This document shows, in pieces, positions 44,965 through 54,372 of a DNA stretch of 64,000 nucleotides; position 1 is the first letter of the stretch; every line of letters begins with the position of its first letter. Position numbers and translations under genes: made by a program. Origin of the DNA: Methanosarcina flavescens (GTDB lineage: Archaea > Halobacteriota > Methanosarcinia > Methanosarcinales > Methanosarcinaceae); contig NZ_CP032683.1 of NCBI RefSeq assembly GCF_001304615.2, positions 1,674,001-1,738,000 on the forward strand, written 5' to 3'. Below the pieces are notes generated by a model. The model worked only from the letters and a program-made list of their open reading frames with translations. It was not told the origin of the DNA and did not search any database.

Positions 44965-45993
44965 TCAGTAATTCTCCTTCCACCATCTGTATATCTCGGC
45001 TCCTGATGTCATCCAGGCATTTTTTTGAGTACAATACTCCAGGATTCTTTTATAGAATTCCAGATAATCTCCTTGCATATACGTATTATGCCAGAGGATT
45101 GTAAGTACGCCTTTATAGCTTTCAACTGTATCAATGAGCTTTTCCGTAAGTTTCCATGCCTGATTGAAGTCAAGATGCATCTGGCTGAAAAGAGTGGTAT
45201 CCATAATACCCAGTGGAATTTCGAGAATATCGATTTTTTTTCCTGTGTTAAGATTATATGGATTAAAAGGATGACACATTCCGTTCCTGAAACCCGCACA
45301 ATCATGATAGCCGAAGGTTGAATCGTAACTGAAGCCCGCTTCTGCAAGGAATTCCCAGGTTTTTGGAGTCTTAAATCGAAGATAATGATTCCTGTAGCCT
45401 ATAACCTCCTTTCGGAGTACCTTCTCGAGTTTATGTTTTTTGTTTCTGATTTCTATTGGGTTATTATAAGCTTCATGACCTCCGTGAAGCCCCACCTCCC
45501 ATCCATCGTCCAAAATATAGCCAAGTTCTTCTTCCAGTTCTTCAATGCTGAAAGTAAAATCTTCGTCTCCTGGATCAAGGGTCAGGAAATAAAATGTAGA
45601 TTTTGCTCCATAGTTTTTTTCCAGTTTCATAATTTGTCTAAAATTCCACAAAGGATTCCAAGTTTTGTTTATTCTTGAGAACGGAAGGATAGAAGCCTGT
45701 ACAAACTGACCCCTTTTGAGAGCTTTTACTGCCCTGGCTGCAGTATTCAGCATTCCTGGACATACAAAGTCGATGTCATGAGTCAGGCATACTGCAAAAT
45801 TTCTTCCTTCAGGATATTCGGGACTTAGCCCATTCTTAATCAGAAATTTCGAGATATGAGGCTCAAAAATATTTCTTTGACTGCTTAAGTAATATGAAAA
45901 TCTTCCATACTTATCTAAAAGGATAGGGTCGTACTCTTCTTTTTTTGTAAATAGGTCCCATAGCTCCCCATCTTCCATTATTTTCTTAGACAA
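44965..45993 (-). CDS. polysaccharide deacetylase-like protein (THDID family)
   Basis: 342-residue relative of 6106, from which it differs little: ELWDLFTKKEEYDP, YYLSSQRNIFEP, FAVCLTHDIDFV, LHGGHEAYN, YRNHYLRFKTP, AGFRNGMCHPFNPYN, ILWHNTY. All metal-site residues are present. I start at TTG 45993, where AAGGGGAT is four to five bases upstream; the frame extends about 40 codons further (to 46119), but this addition is not shared by the relatives. It precedes the GT-C-like gene on the same strand. Confidence 0.82.
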   Translation of the reverse strand: MSKKIMEDGELWDLFTKKEEYDPILLDKYGRFSYYLSSQRNIFEPHISKFLIKNGLSPEYPEGRNFAVCLTHDIDFVCPGMLNTAARAVKALKRGQFVQASILPFSRINKTWNPLWNFRQIMKLEKNYGAKSTFYFLTLDPGDEDFTFSIEELEEELGYILDDGWEVGLHGGHEAYNNPIEIRNKKHKLEKVLRKEVIGYRNHYLRFKTPKTWEFLAEAGFSYDSTFGYHDCAGFRNGMCHPFNPYNLNTGKKIDILEIPLGIMDTTLFSQMHLDFNQAWKLTEKLIDTVESYKGVLTILWHNTYMQGDYLEFYKRILEYCTQKNAWMTSGAEIYRWWKENY

Positions 45994-46119
45994 AGTATCC
46001 CCTTTACTCTTATTGTTTGGACTTTCAACTTTATTAAATATTTGGTTAGCTCTGGTTCCTTTATTTTTATCTTTTAGGAACTTATCCCGATGAGCTTGTC
46101 GTATCAATCCTATCCCCAC

Positions 46120-47532
46120 TGGAACTCTAATGTACTATTCTCACAGACTATATTATATCATTAGACCACTGTCTGAGAAACATTAATCTCATTTATTCTG
46201 CTAAAGTTATCTTGTCACTCTAGAGTCCCGCTTATTCGTTATGCTTTTGATTGCAAAAACTGATTAGCTTCTCTGTTGGCTAACCCTACTCTCAATTCTC
46301 TTATTACCCTGGATCTTTTTCAGTACGGCTTCCATCTACATTCTGGCAATTTCCTGAATAAAAAATTTTGTTTTAACACAGGTGTTCAACTATCAGCAGA
46401 GAGAATCTGTATTTTTACTATTCTCTGCAGATTAGCCTTAACCATTCAATGATTGAAGCCATCAGGCGTATTTTCCTTTATGCTATGTATTAATGCCATA
46501 GATTAATATGTAAGAGAAGCACGTGTAAGAGAAGCAAGGTTATTGCGCCAGCCTCTGAATAATAAGGTTCCAGGTTAACCAGAGTTATTTCGCAGCTTTG
46601 TTCATAAGTCGAGACCCTGCAGTATCCGCCAATTTATAATGTTTCCCCATAAATGAATAAATATTATTAGGATATAAGTTTTAGCGTTGGAATAAAATTC
46701 TTTTCACAATATTTATTACTATTATAATATTTTATACTTCTCGACGATCATAAACACTGCTCAATACGCTGCGACTTTTATTTATATTTTTCAGAGCTGC
46801 AAGTTGTCTACTTCCAAGTTTTATAACTATCTCAGAAAAAAAACTCTAACGCGCACATTTTTTATTAGTTGAACTCTCCTACAGTATTATTCTTATCTGA
46901 GGATCTATCTTCAGTCAGGGCATGACTTGATCCTATGGCAGTTGCCACATGGAAAGTAGATCGATAAATTCAGACTGCCTGATATCGGGAATTTATATCC
47001 ACAGATGTGGTATAAATGCTTGAGAAACTGCAATTTAACCTTATCAATAAGGATTCTTATCTCGATATATGGTTTGTTCAAGCAGATTTTAGTGTATTCC
47101 ATTAGAGTTATTCTTCTGTTTCTTTCCCAAACTAATTATTTCTTTAAGACACTCCATTTTCATGACAATAAGAACTGAAAATTGCATACAAGGAACCTTT
47201 CTTTATTAAAAAATAGTTTATAAGTTAAGGTTAAGTAAGCTACATGGATAATTTAGGCCTCTCAATTATCCTGTTTTTAACCTCTAAAGAATCAGGTTTA
47301 ATTTTCTGTTTAGATGTATAGAAAATTCCCGATCATTTATCAAGCTATTTTATTTACAGAATCTTTTGTAAGGATATTTTTTCCATATTAATATTTTTAT
47401 TGGAATATCCATATCATGTGTTAACCTTAAATATATCTTGATCTAATAATTTTTAGTAGGATAGCCTTTAATATTTTTGCAATTATACACATAAAGGGGG
47501 TTATAGCACATGCATATGTATAGGGGGGTAGG
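46120..47532. other. 1.4 kb region without an intact gene
   Basis: It contains an imperfect hairpin at 46396-46428 (GCAGAGAGAAT with ATTCTCTGC), a direct repeat TGTAAGAGAAGCA near 46,508-46,536, and the coding relic at 46921-47178 listed separately. The rest is AT-rich. The end holds GGGGGG at 47523-47528, the ribosome binding site of the gene at 47533. Confidence 0.4.
46921..47178 (+). pseudogene. coding relic, unrecognised
   Basis: One frame reads GHDLILWQLPHGK, a TAG stop at 46957, then IDKFRLPDIGNLYPQMWYKC, a hydrophobic segment (IRILISIYGLFKQILVYSI) and a TGA at 47176-47178. The codon use and amino acid mix look like real protein, and the frame stays open before and after the stop. There is no start codon with a ribosome binding site. 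I take it as the 3' end of a lost gene but cannot name the family. Confidence 0.35.
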
Positions 47533-49134
47533 TTGGGTTTGTATTCAGCCTTTTCACTTGGTCTCAATTCTTTAATCTCTGATCCTATTAGCATAGTATC
47601 TTCGCCAACCCAACTTACCGATAGGTTGCTCAGGCATGAATTTACTGTCTTGATTCCAGCTCAGAACGAGGAAACTTCCATTGGAAGCAAGGTCTTGATT
47701 GCGGCAAGTTACGCTGACCGTGTACTTGTTCTTGATAAGGGTTCTACAGATCGAACTATGGAGGTAGCTGCTCTGGGAGGGGCACGAGTTGTTCCTATCT
47801 CAGGGGGGGAGGAAGCATTACTCAACGTCCTTTACAAGGCATCTCTTGATTCAGAACTTGTTGTTCTTATCTATCCGGAATGCATGCAGGATATAGATTT
47901 GCTTTCCCATGTACTTGAGCCGCTAAGACAGGGATTTGATCTATCAGTGGGTTCATGGCCCTGTCGTATCTCCTGTGAGTTGGAAACAATAATGCTTTTC
48001 AATGGGAAAAATACCTTTAAGGAAAAAATAGGGTTTCTTGCGATAACCGCAGATTCGCTGCAGAAAATCAGCTCAGGCAGGGAACATCTTTCTTTGAAAT
48101 CCTTGCTTTCTGCGGCGAAAGCTGGAGGACTTAAGGTTAACTACTTGAGTTTTGATGTAGACCCTATATTCAGGAAACTTGAGAACACTCGTATAGGAGT
48201 TGTTGTGCCTGCTTATAATGAGGAACTGCTTATAGGCGAAACTCTAAGTGGCATCCCCGAATATGTAGATAGAATTTATGTAGTTGACGATGCCAGTACA
48301 GACCGTACAGGCGAAATTGTAAAAAACTTTGGTGACTCACGGATTGTGTATTTGCGTCATGAAGTAAACAAAGGAGTAGGCGCGGGAATAATCAGCGGAT
48401 ATAAACTTGCACTCAAAGACGAGATGGATATCGTTGCGGTCATGGCTGGAGATAATCAAATGGACCCAGTCCAGCTTCCCAGGTTAATTTTCCCAATTAT
48501 TGAGGGAAGAGCTGATTATACAAAAGGGAATAGACTACTTACTGATGATTTCATGACCGGAATGAGCAAATGGAGGTCTTTTGGAAACCTTCTCCTCAGC
48601 TTTATCACAAAAATAGGCAGCGGTTACTGGCAAGTTATGGACCCTCAGAACGGATATACAGCTATCTCCAGGCAGGCCCTGGAGGTGATCGATCTAGATT
48701 CAGTCTATCCTTATTATGGTTATTGTAACGATCTGTTAATCAAGCTTAATGCTTTCGGAATGAGAGTAATGGATGTTGTAATGCCCGCTCGTTATGGCAA
48801 AGAAAAATCCAAGATTCGGTATGGCAAGTTTATCCGCAAAGTGGCTCCCATGATCTTCAGAGGTTTTCTCTGGAGGTTAAGGGTAAAATACACTGTGCTG
48901 GACTTCCATCCACTTGTATTATTCTATTTCCTTGGAATGCTAGCCTTGCCTGTGGGTGTTCTGTTAGGATTGTGGGGCTTTTTGCAGATATTACTGCAAA
49001 ATCCTCTCCCTTCCTACTACCCACTGCTTGGCTTCCTTGTCCTGGGTACGGGGCTTCAAATGCTTCTCTTCGGAATGCTTTTCGATATGCAGGTTGAAAA
49101 GAAAAGAAATGAAAAGATAGGGTTTGCTCGCTAA
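47533..49134 (+). CDS. tandem double-domain GT2, N-terminal domain inactive
   Basis: 533 residues. Domain 1 (about 30-210) keeps the GT2 outline, VLIPAQNEETS then VLDKGSTDRT, but lacks the DD of VDDGS, and its expected DxD position reads IYPECMQD. Domain 2 (about 215-440) has VVVPAYNEELL, VVDDASTDRTGEI, MAGDNQMDP in place of DSDGQHDP, and DPQNGYTA. Two or three membrane helices follow (LVLFYFLGMLALPVGVLLG and onwards). TTG 47533 lies five bases after GGGGGG. I infer that only domain 2 catalyses, and that domain 1 arose by duplication and is now structural or regulatory. It is a DPM1-like enzyme, sugar unknown. Confidence 0.82.
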   Translation: MGLYSAFSLGLNSLISDPISIVSSPTQLTDRLLRHEFTVLIPAQNEETSIGSKVLIAASYADRVLVLDKGSTDRTMEVAALGGARVVPISGGEEALLNVLYKASLDSELVVLIYPECMQDIDLLSHVLEPLRQGFDLSVGSWPCRISCELETIMLFNGKNTFKEKIGFLAITADSLQKISSGREHLSLKSLLSAAKAGGLKVNYLSFDVDPIFRKLENTRIGVVVPAYNEELLIGETLSGIPEYVDRIYVVDDASTDRTGEIVKNFGDSRIVYLRHEVNKGVGAGIISGYKLALKDEMDIVAVMAGDNQMDPVQLPRLIFPIIEGRADYTKGNRLLTDDFMTGMSKWRSFGNLLLSFITKIGSGYWQVMDPQNGYTAISRQALEVIDLDSVYPYYGYCNDLLIKLNAFGMRVMDVVMPARYGKEKSKIRYGKFIRKVAPMIFRGFLWRLRVKYTVLDFHPLVLFYFLGMLALPVGVLLGLWGFLQILLQNPLPSYYPLLGFLVLGTGLQMLLFGMLFDMQVEKKRNEKIGFAR

Positions 49135-49137
49135 GAC

Positions 49138-49157
49138 CCGGAGGAAAAACCCTCCGG
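49138..49157 (+). terminator. hairpin terminator
   Basis: CCGGAGG and CCTCCGG form a perfect seven-base GC-rich stem around AAAAAC, beginning four bases after the stop of the double GT2 gene. It lies between convergent genes and is the best terminator-like hairpin in the window. Confidence 0.65.
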
Positions 49158-49242
49158 ATATTATCTATATACCCAATCTTTACCTTTAACTCCTTTTTCT
49201 CCAATACTTTTTATTCCATCTTTTTTATACCCTCTTGTTCCA

Positions 49243-49770
49243 TCAGAATTTTTTGCTCAGCCGCCTTTTTAACCAGTTTACAACAAAGATAGCTATTAAC
49301 CCGATTCCAAGAATTTCAGCGATGAAAGTTTGTGAGAATTCAGGTTCAAAAGACTTTCCGAGCATTATTAATAAGTACTCCAGGCCGGTATAGTCAGTAG
49401 TATCTCTGGGAAAGCTTAACCCGAAGAGGGGCCAGAAAAAAGTCAGAGGTTGAGCCCACATTTGGTCCTCTAGAAGATGAATAAAAGAACCTGAAGCAAG
49501 AGCAATGCCTCTGCGATCATTACTTTTTTTGTACAGGTACATTCCTACCAGCGAGAGAATAAGTGAAAACAACATTGTGTGACCTATCATGCGCCCATTT
49601 GCAAGGACCGAAGCAAAGATAACTCTCCCTACAGGTTTATCTATTAAGTCAGGCAGAAGGGCTCCAATAGCCAGATATCTCAGGTCTATTAGAACTCTCA
49701 GTCGGGGTGCAAAGATACAGCATAATAAAAATAACCCCAGCGTAATCCCCAGATGTCCAAAGAGTAGCAT
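49243..49770 (-). CDS. YdjM-like (DUF457) membrane protein
   Basis: 175 residues, four membrane helices. GHLGITLG at the start, ALLPDLIDKPVGR near residue 38, GHTMLFSL near 63 and SGSFIHLLEDQMW near 92 place conserved His and Asp residues near the membrane, as in the YdjM family (LexA-regulated, predicted membrane metal-dependent hydrolases). The paralog at 58568 shares these motifs one by one. The biological role is not known. It lies between the double GT2 and a beta-helix gene, so an envelope function is likely but inferred. Confidence 0.82.
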   Translation of the reverse strand: MLLFGHLGITLGLFLLCCIFAPRLRVLIDLRYLAIGALLPDLIDKPVGRVIFASVLANGRMIGHTMLFSLILSLVGMYLYKKSNDRRGIALASGSFIHLLEDQMWAQPLTFFWPLFGLSFPRDTTDYTGLEYLLIMLGKSFEPEFSQTFIAEILGIGLIAIFVVNWLKRRLSKKF

Positions 49771-49848
49771 CTAAAGCTAAAAGGTTTTTCGTTTATATCT
49801 AAATGTTGCCCTTTACGAATCAACTTATCTCAGACTATTTATTGATAT

Positions 49849-51936
49849 TCAGGTATACTCTATAGTGAGTTTGGGTCTCTGGTTTTTGTTTTGCCAGTTG
49901 GTACTGTAGAAAGCAATATAGTTTTCATCTTCCTCTCGGGCTTTAATAAGGAAACCTGTATTTTTGTACTTACCGCTTATATATTCCTGAACAAGGTCTG
50001 TTACGTCCAGTTCAATGTAGCGGTTGCCAGGGGTTTCATCTCCACTGATAGTTATTGCAGCGTATGGGGTGCTGCCCTGGAAGACTCCATTCCTGTCATA
50101 CCAGTCTCCTCCTGAATTTTTCCAGGGAATGTTGGTTTCTCTTTGCTGCCACGTAACATGTTCTTTGCACCATTCCACAGGTCTATATATTTCCAGTACA
50201 GTATCCTTTGGTCTCATTTGATTCTCCGGGTAGCACCGGAATAAAGACAGTGTTGCTCCTTCGATCTGGTCAGTTTGATTGAATGAACTCAACTCAAAGA
50301 TTATAACGCCCCTGTAAATGCCCCCATCAGGTTTCTTTCCTATGTCAATATATTCACTTTCACTGAAAGTCATGTTAGGAGCCTCTTGCCTTAACCTGTT
50401 GTCAGAAATGACAAATGGTAATGCAATTTTAAGATTTTCCGCTTCATCGGACTGCAGTGAAAGGTTTAAAAAAAATCTTTTAAGAAATCTTAGAAATTCT
50501 GAAAAGGCTCTTTTAAGGCTAGATTCAAACTCTTCTTCCTGTCCTGTCTGGACTCCACTTTCATCTATCTCATAAGGCGTCTGCGGTCCGGCAGACATAG
50601 CTTCACTCCAGGGGAAATCCTCTCCTAAGGACTCATTTTTGCTCAACTTCGCCGCAAGTTCAGAGTCAGCCTCGATATCTGAGGTAGAATTTGCACCAAG
50701 ATAATTCCCACCTGCATTATTGGAAAGGCAATTATTTTCTAGGATAAATGAATGGGTATCTCTCAGCTGATTGTATACAGCATATCCTTCTCCGGCTGCA
50801 GGACTTGGCTGTGTATTAATTATTATATTATTTCTCACGATAGTTGTATATCCTGAGCCCGGAGCCAAAAATTCTTTAGTAACCTGTTTATGGGCAATAG
50901 CAGCGCCGTAGCATCCTTCGAATTTATTGTTCTCTATCAAAGTGTTTTGAAAACCGTTAAGCACTATTCCTCCTGCCCAGTCTGCACCACGGTTAATTCC
51001 GGTTTTATAAAATTTATTGTGATGGATATAGATATCTCTTGCAGAGTCTTTAGAATATCCGTTTCCGTAACCTGTAATCCAGATACCTGCCGCATTTGTC
51101 TCGTATAGCAGGTTATTGCAGATCTCAATATCATTCATCACAGTTGATGGACCGATCTTCTGGATTTCAATCCCTGCCCCTCCTTCTCCTTCGGAGTCGA
51201 TAATATTGTTATGGAACTTTACGTGATTTGTATTGTAAATTCTTAAGCCACTGTTTGTTCTACATGTTATTTTATTGTTCCAGGCTTCTACATTTGAGGA
51301 ATAGATGGCATAGAGAGCATCATGCCCTAACTTATAAACCCGATTATTGTAAAACTGAATATCTGAACATTTTACGACCTTAAGCCCATCCCCATGACTG
51401 TCATGCATGTACATGTCGTGAACCTTTATATTCTCACAATTAAGGAAATTAATCAGATTATGATATCCTTTGCCCCTGCTTTTCCCATCGTTGTTATCAT
51501 GATTTCCATCAATCTCAAACCCTCTTATGGTAATGTCATGATTTCCGGCACTGTCCATTTGCGTAATCAAAGGCTTTCCTTCCGGCCAACCTACATTATC
51601 CTCAAGCTTAATCACAGCTGTAGGATCTCCCTCAAGAATGGTATTACTCCCTATATAGATACTGTCCGAAATAACGTAAGTATTAGGTCCTTCCAAATGA
51701 ACGGTTGTAAACTCTGGATTTTCCGCAACATATGCAAGAGCTTTGTTTATCTCTACCTGGTCGTCACTTCCATCACAATTAAAGTCCCCACTTCCATTGG
51801 TAGAAACACGAACTACTGTATCAGATGGGGTGGATAAAGTGATGGTCACACCTGCAATTAGAGAAATAAAAATTATACTAAAAAGTAGTAATTTTTTTCT
51901 ATCTCCCCACTTATACATTCGCCTTTTTCCGTTCAT
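49849..51936 (-). CDS. disaggregatase-related protein, beta-helix plus C-terminal repeat
   Basis: 695 residues, the complete form of this family here. A signal peptide (LLLFSIIFISLIAGVTITLS), GSGDFNCDGSDD, a parallel beta-helix (about 45-410), a linker with ESSLKRAFSEFLRF, and the C-terminal disaggregatase-related repeat (about 505-695: DNRLRQEAPN, GGDWYDRNGVFQGSTPYA, ELDVTDLVQEYISGKYKNTG). Disaggregatases split methanochondroitin and disperse cell clumps; this protein may cut or bind that matrix. GGGGAT is five bases before ATG 51936, which is chosen over the longer frame. It is on the same strand as the paralog at 52413. Confidence 0.87.
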   Translation of the reverse strand: MNGKRRMYKWGDRKKLLLFSIIFISLIAGVTITLSTPSDTVVRVSTNGSGDFNCDGSDDQVEINKALAYVAENPEFTTVHLEGPNTYVISDSIYIGSNTILEGDPTAVIKLEDNVGWPEGKPLITQMDSAGNHDITIRGFEIDGNHDNNDGKSRGKGYHNLINFLNCENIKVHDMYMHDSHGDGLKVVKCSDIQFYNNRVYKLGHDALYAIYSSNVEAWNNKITCRTNSGLRIYNTNHVKFHNNIIDSEGEGGAGIEIQKIGPSTVMNDIEICNNLLYETNAAGIWITGYGNGYSKDSARDIYIHHNKFYKTGINRGADWAGGIVLNGFQNTLIENNKFEGCYGAAIAHKQVTKEFLAPGSGYTTIVRNNIIINTQPSPAAGEGYAVYNQLRDTHSFILENNCLSNNAGGNYLGANSTSDIEADSELAAKLSKNESLGEDFPWSEAMSAGPQTPYEIDESGVQTGQEEEFESSLKRAFSEFLRFLKRFFLNLSLQSDEAENLKIALPFVISDNRLRQEAPNMTFSESEYIDIGKKPDGGIYRGVIIFELSSFNQTDQIEGATLSLFRCYPENQMRPKDTVLEIYRPVEWCKEHVTWQQRETNIPWKNSGGDWYDRNGVFQGSTPYAAITISGDETPGNRYIELDVTDLVQEYISGKYKNTGFLIKAREEDENYIAFYSTNWQNKNQRPKLTIEYT

Positions 51937-52412
51937 ATTAAATCCCCAATACATTAAACTATAACTCTTTAAGATTAAAAAAGGTTACCTGTTAAGTTTG
52001 CAAATGAGATAGACTCGAAAATACATTCATTCTTTTCGCTGCTCGAGTCTCGAGAATTGCAACAGATCCCCAAGGACACTACTGCATGTATAAACAACTT
52101 TATTAACTTCTTCAGGTTCCTGACTGCCAGAAATTAGTTCCCTTATATAGGGCATTAACCCTCCACTTTAATTCATTAAGTATGGTTATTTTTATCAAAT
52201 ATTGAATCCCCAGATTGAATTATAAATGAACATCTATAAGTATTTTAGTAAGCAACATGAACAGACGACATTATAGCCACTGCTACGCAGATTGCCAAAG
52301 AGAGCCACTAATTCTAATGATTGCTAATAAATTAAAGTTAAATCACTTACTTTGACTCTTTCCTATTCCAGTAAGTGATTTTGTTAAAAGGCAGGTTTAA
52401 GGCGTTTTAATA
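51937..52412. other. intergenic region between two beta-helix genes
   Basis: About 475 bases. It holds the promoter side of the gene at 49849 and a hairpin at 52340-52381. No remnant of a C-terminal repeat domain is seen after the shorter gene at 52413. Confidence 0.4.
52340..52381 (-). terminator. 12-base inverted repeat after the beta-helix gene
   Basis: AAATCACTTACT (52340-52351) and AGTAAGTGATTT (52370-52381) are exact reverse complements around an 18-base loop. It lies about 30 bases past the minus-strand stop, and T-rich sequence follows on that strand, so it could terminate transcription or protect the mRNA end. Confidence 0.5.
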
Positions 52413-54017
52413 TTATATTGAAAAAGAATAAAAAATAGTTCTCAACAGGAACCTTAAATTCTTCCATTGTGGTGAAAATATCTGGTTCCACCATACAACA
52501 TATCCAGGAATATCGCCTGAAATAGAAGCATATTCGGTATTTCCGTACCTGCCTATGTTGATCCTCCCTCCATTATTCCTGGGCTCCTTTGAATAGTCAG
52601 AACCTAGATAACCGGCATCAATGCAGGGAGAACTTACAATATCTTTTACCCAGGTTTTTCCGTTCCATCTTCCGCCTGTTGATTTCAAGTGGTAATCGTG
52701 ATCTTTCTGATTTGCAAAGAGAGGATCAGCATATATATCAGTTGTTGATGTGCAGTTTTTATAGTTGCCTGCTTTATTATTGTAAAGGCAGTTATTCTCC
52801 AGCACAAAAGTATGTGTTCCGGGCAGATAATTAATAACTCCGTACCCTGTTCCGCTCGGTTCTTTTGTACGTGGCAGGGTATTTACAATAATATTATTGC
52901 GGACAATTGTTGTATATCCTGTGTCCTGGGGTGAAAGATCGATAGAATAACCTGTAGGATACATATGGGTAACTGCAGCATGATATGCGCCATCAAACAC
53001 ATTATTTTCAATGCGAGTGTCATAAAAACCACTCGCTACTATACCACCTACCCAATCTATACTTGGGTTTGTACCTGTGCTGTAAAATATATTGTGATGA
53101 ATGTACACATCCTGTGCTTCTTCCCTGGGATAAGAATTGCCATAGCCTAACAGCCAGATCCCGGGCCCGTATGTGTGATGGATTGTATTATTGCACACCT
53201 CTATATCATTCATCACGCCTGTTGTTTTCTGAATCTGGATTCCAGGCCCGCCTGCACTCCAGTGATAGAAGGAGTCAATTAGATTATCATGGAGCTTTAC
53301 ATGGTTTGAGTTCCAGACTCTAAGGGCGCTGTTAGTTCTGCAGGTTATTGTGTTATTCCAGGCTTCTACATTCTGGCATTCAATGGCATAAAGCCCATCA
53401 TGCCCCAGTTTATAAACCCGGTTATCGTAAAACTGGATATTCGAACTTCTTTCTATCTTCAGTCCATCTCCATGCCCGTTATGCATATACATGGAGTGAA
53501 CCTGAATGTTGCTGGAATTCAAGAAATGGATCAGATTGTAATATCCTTCTCCTCTCTTTTTGTCTAGATTTTTGTTATGGTTTCCGTTGATTTCAAATCC
53601 TTTTATGGTGATGTTGTAGCTTCCTGCTCTGTCCATCTGTGTAATCAGGGGCTTATTCCTTGGCCAGTCAGCCTCATCTTTAAGTTTAATTATGGCTGTA
53701 GGGTCTCCTTCCAGAATGGTATCATTTCCAATTAAAATACTGTCTGAGATGATATATGTATTAGGACCCTTCAGATGAACGGTTGTGAACTGAGGGTTTT
53801 CTGCAACATATGCAAGAGCTTTATTTATTTCTACCTGATCATCACTTCCATCACAATTGAAATCTCCTCTCCCATCGGTAGCAATATAAACAGTTTTATT
53901 GGGTGATGTAGTGGAAAGGGCGGTTATTCCCATTGCAACCAAAAAAATTAAAATTGCAAAATAGATCCCGGTTTTTTTCCTGTTTTGCCATCTATGTCTC
54001 AGATCTTTTCCGTTCAT
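52413..54017 (-). CDS. disaggregatase-related beta-helix protein, short form
   Basis: 534 residues: signal peptide (TGIYFAILIFLVAMGITALS), GRGDFNCDGSDD, parallel beta-helix to about 490, then a short aromatic tail (VVWWNQIFSPQWKNL) in place of a C-terminal domain. The N-terminal 200 residues resemble the paralog at 49849, while later tracts (for example CQNVEAWNNTITCRTNSALR, and from YTTIVRNNIIVNT to the end of NYLPGT) are nearly identical in DNA to the one at 26454. The gene is therefore a mosaic. AGGGAT precedes ATG 54017. Without the C-terminal repeat it may have another substrate or anchoring. Confidence 0.86.
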   Translation of the reverse strand: MNGKDLRHRWQNRKKTGIYFAILIFLVAMGITALSTTSPNKTVYIATDGRGDFNCDGSDDQVEINKALAYVAENPQFTTVHLKGPNTYIISDSILIGNDTILEGDPTAIIKLKDEADWPRNKPLITQMDRAGSYNITIKGFEINGNHNKNLDKKRGEGYYNLIHFLNSSNIQVHSMYMHNGHGDGLKIERSSNIQFYDNRVYKLGHDGLYAIECQNVEAWNNTITCRTNSALRVWNSNHVKLHDNLIDSFYHWSAGGPGIQIQKTTGVMNDIEVCNNTIHHTYGPGIWLLGYGNSYPREEAQDVYIHHNIFYSTGTNPSIDWVGGIVASGFYDTRIENNVFDGAYHAAVTHMYPTGYSIDLSPQDTGYTTIVRNNIIVNTLPRTKEPSGTGYGVINYLPGTHTFVLENNCLYNNKAGNYKNCTSTTDIYADPLFANQKDHDYHLKSTGGRWNGKTWVKDIVSSPCIDAGYLGSDYSKEPRNNGGRINIGRYGNTEYASISGDIPGYVVWWNQIFSPQWKNLRFLLRTIFYSFSI

Positions 54018-54152
54018 TTTTATCCCTGTACTTTTTTAGTTATAAATCTCCAGACGTGAGAAAAGCTATCTGCAGGGAGTATTATCCATTTAACTTCGGG
54101 ATAGGCTAGCGTTCCGATATAATTTGATGAGCTGTACTGTTAACTGAAGTAA

Positions 54153-54290
54153 ACTTTTACCATTTTCTTTTTCTTAAAGCCTCTGGGAAATGCAAAGACG
54201 ATACTCATTGACTGCGGCAGTGTACAAAAAGTTTATGTCTTAAAGTTTCTTCAATTGGTTCAAATAATGGTTAAAAAGTTATGGATGTAA
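54153..54290 (+). pseudogene. relic of a UDP-GlcNAc 2-epimerase (WecB-like)
   Basis: The frame ending at TAA 54288-54290 contains LGNAKTILIDCGSVQKVYVL. WecB-type epimerases have a conserved stretch of the form NA-x-x-I-L-T-D-S-G-G-x-Q-K-E-A, to which this aligns with a few changes. No start codon or further upstream homology is seen, so only a short piece remains. Identification rests on one motif and is tentative. A working WecB would make UDP-ManNAc, another surface-sugar precursor. Confidence 0.4.
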
Positions 54291-54372
54291 ACCAATTTCC
54301 TCTGGATTGGATCCATAAATATCGCGATCTCTGCTGTTACTGGTTACATTCTCCGGTTTATACAATGAGGTG

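Noticed and set aside
44965-46119. Longer start for the deacetylase
   Set aside because: The extra 40 residues are not shared by its two relatives, and TTG 45993 has a good ribosome binding site.
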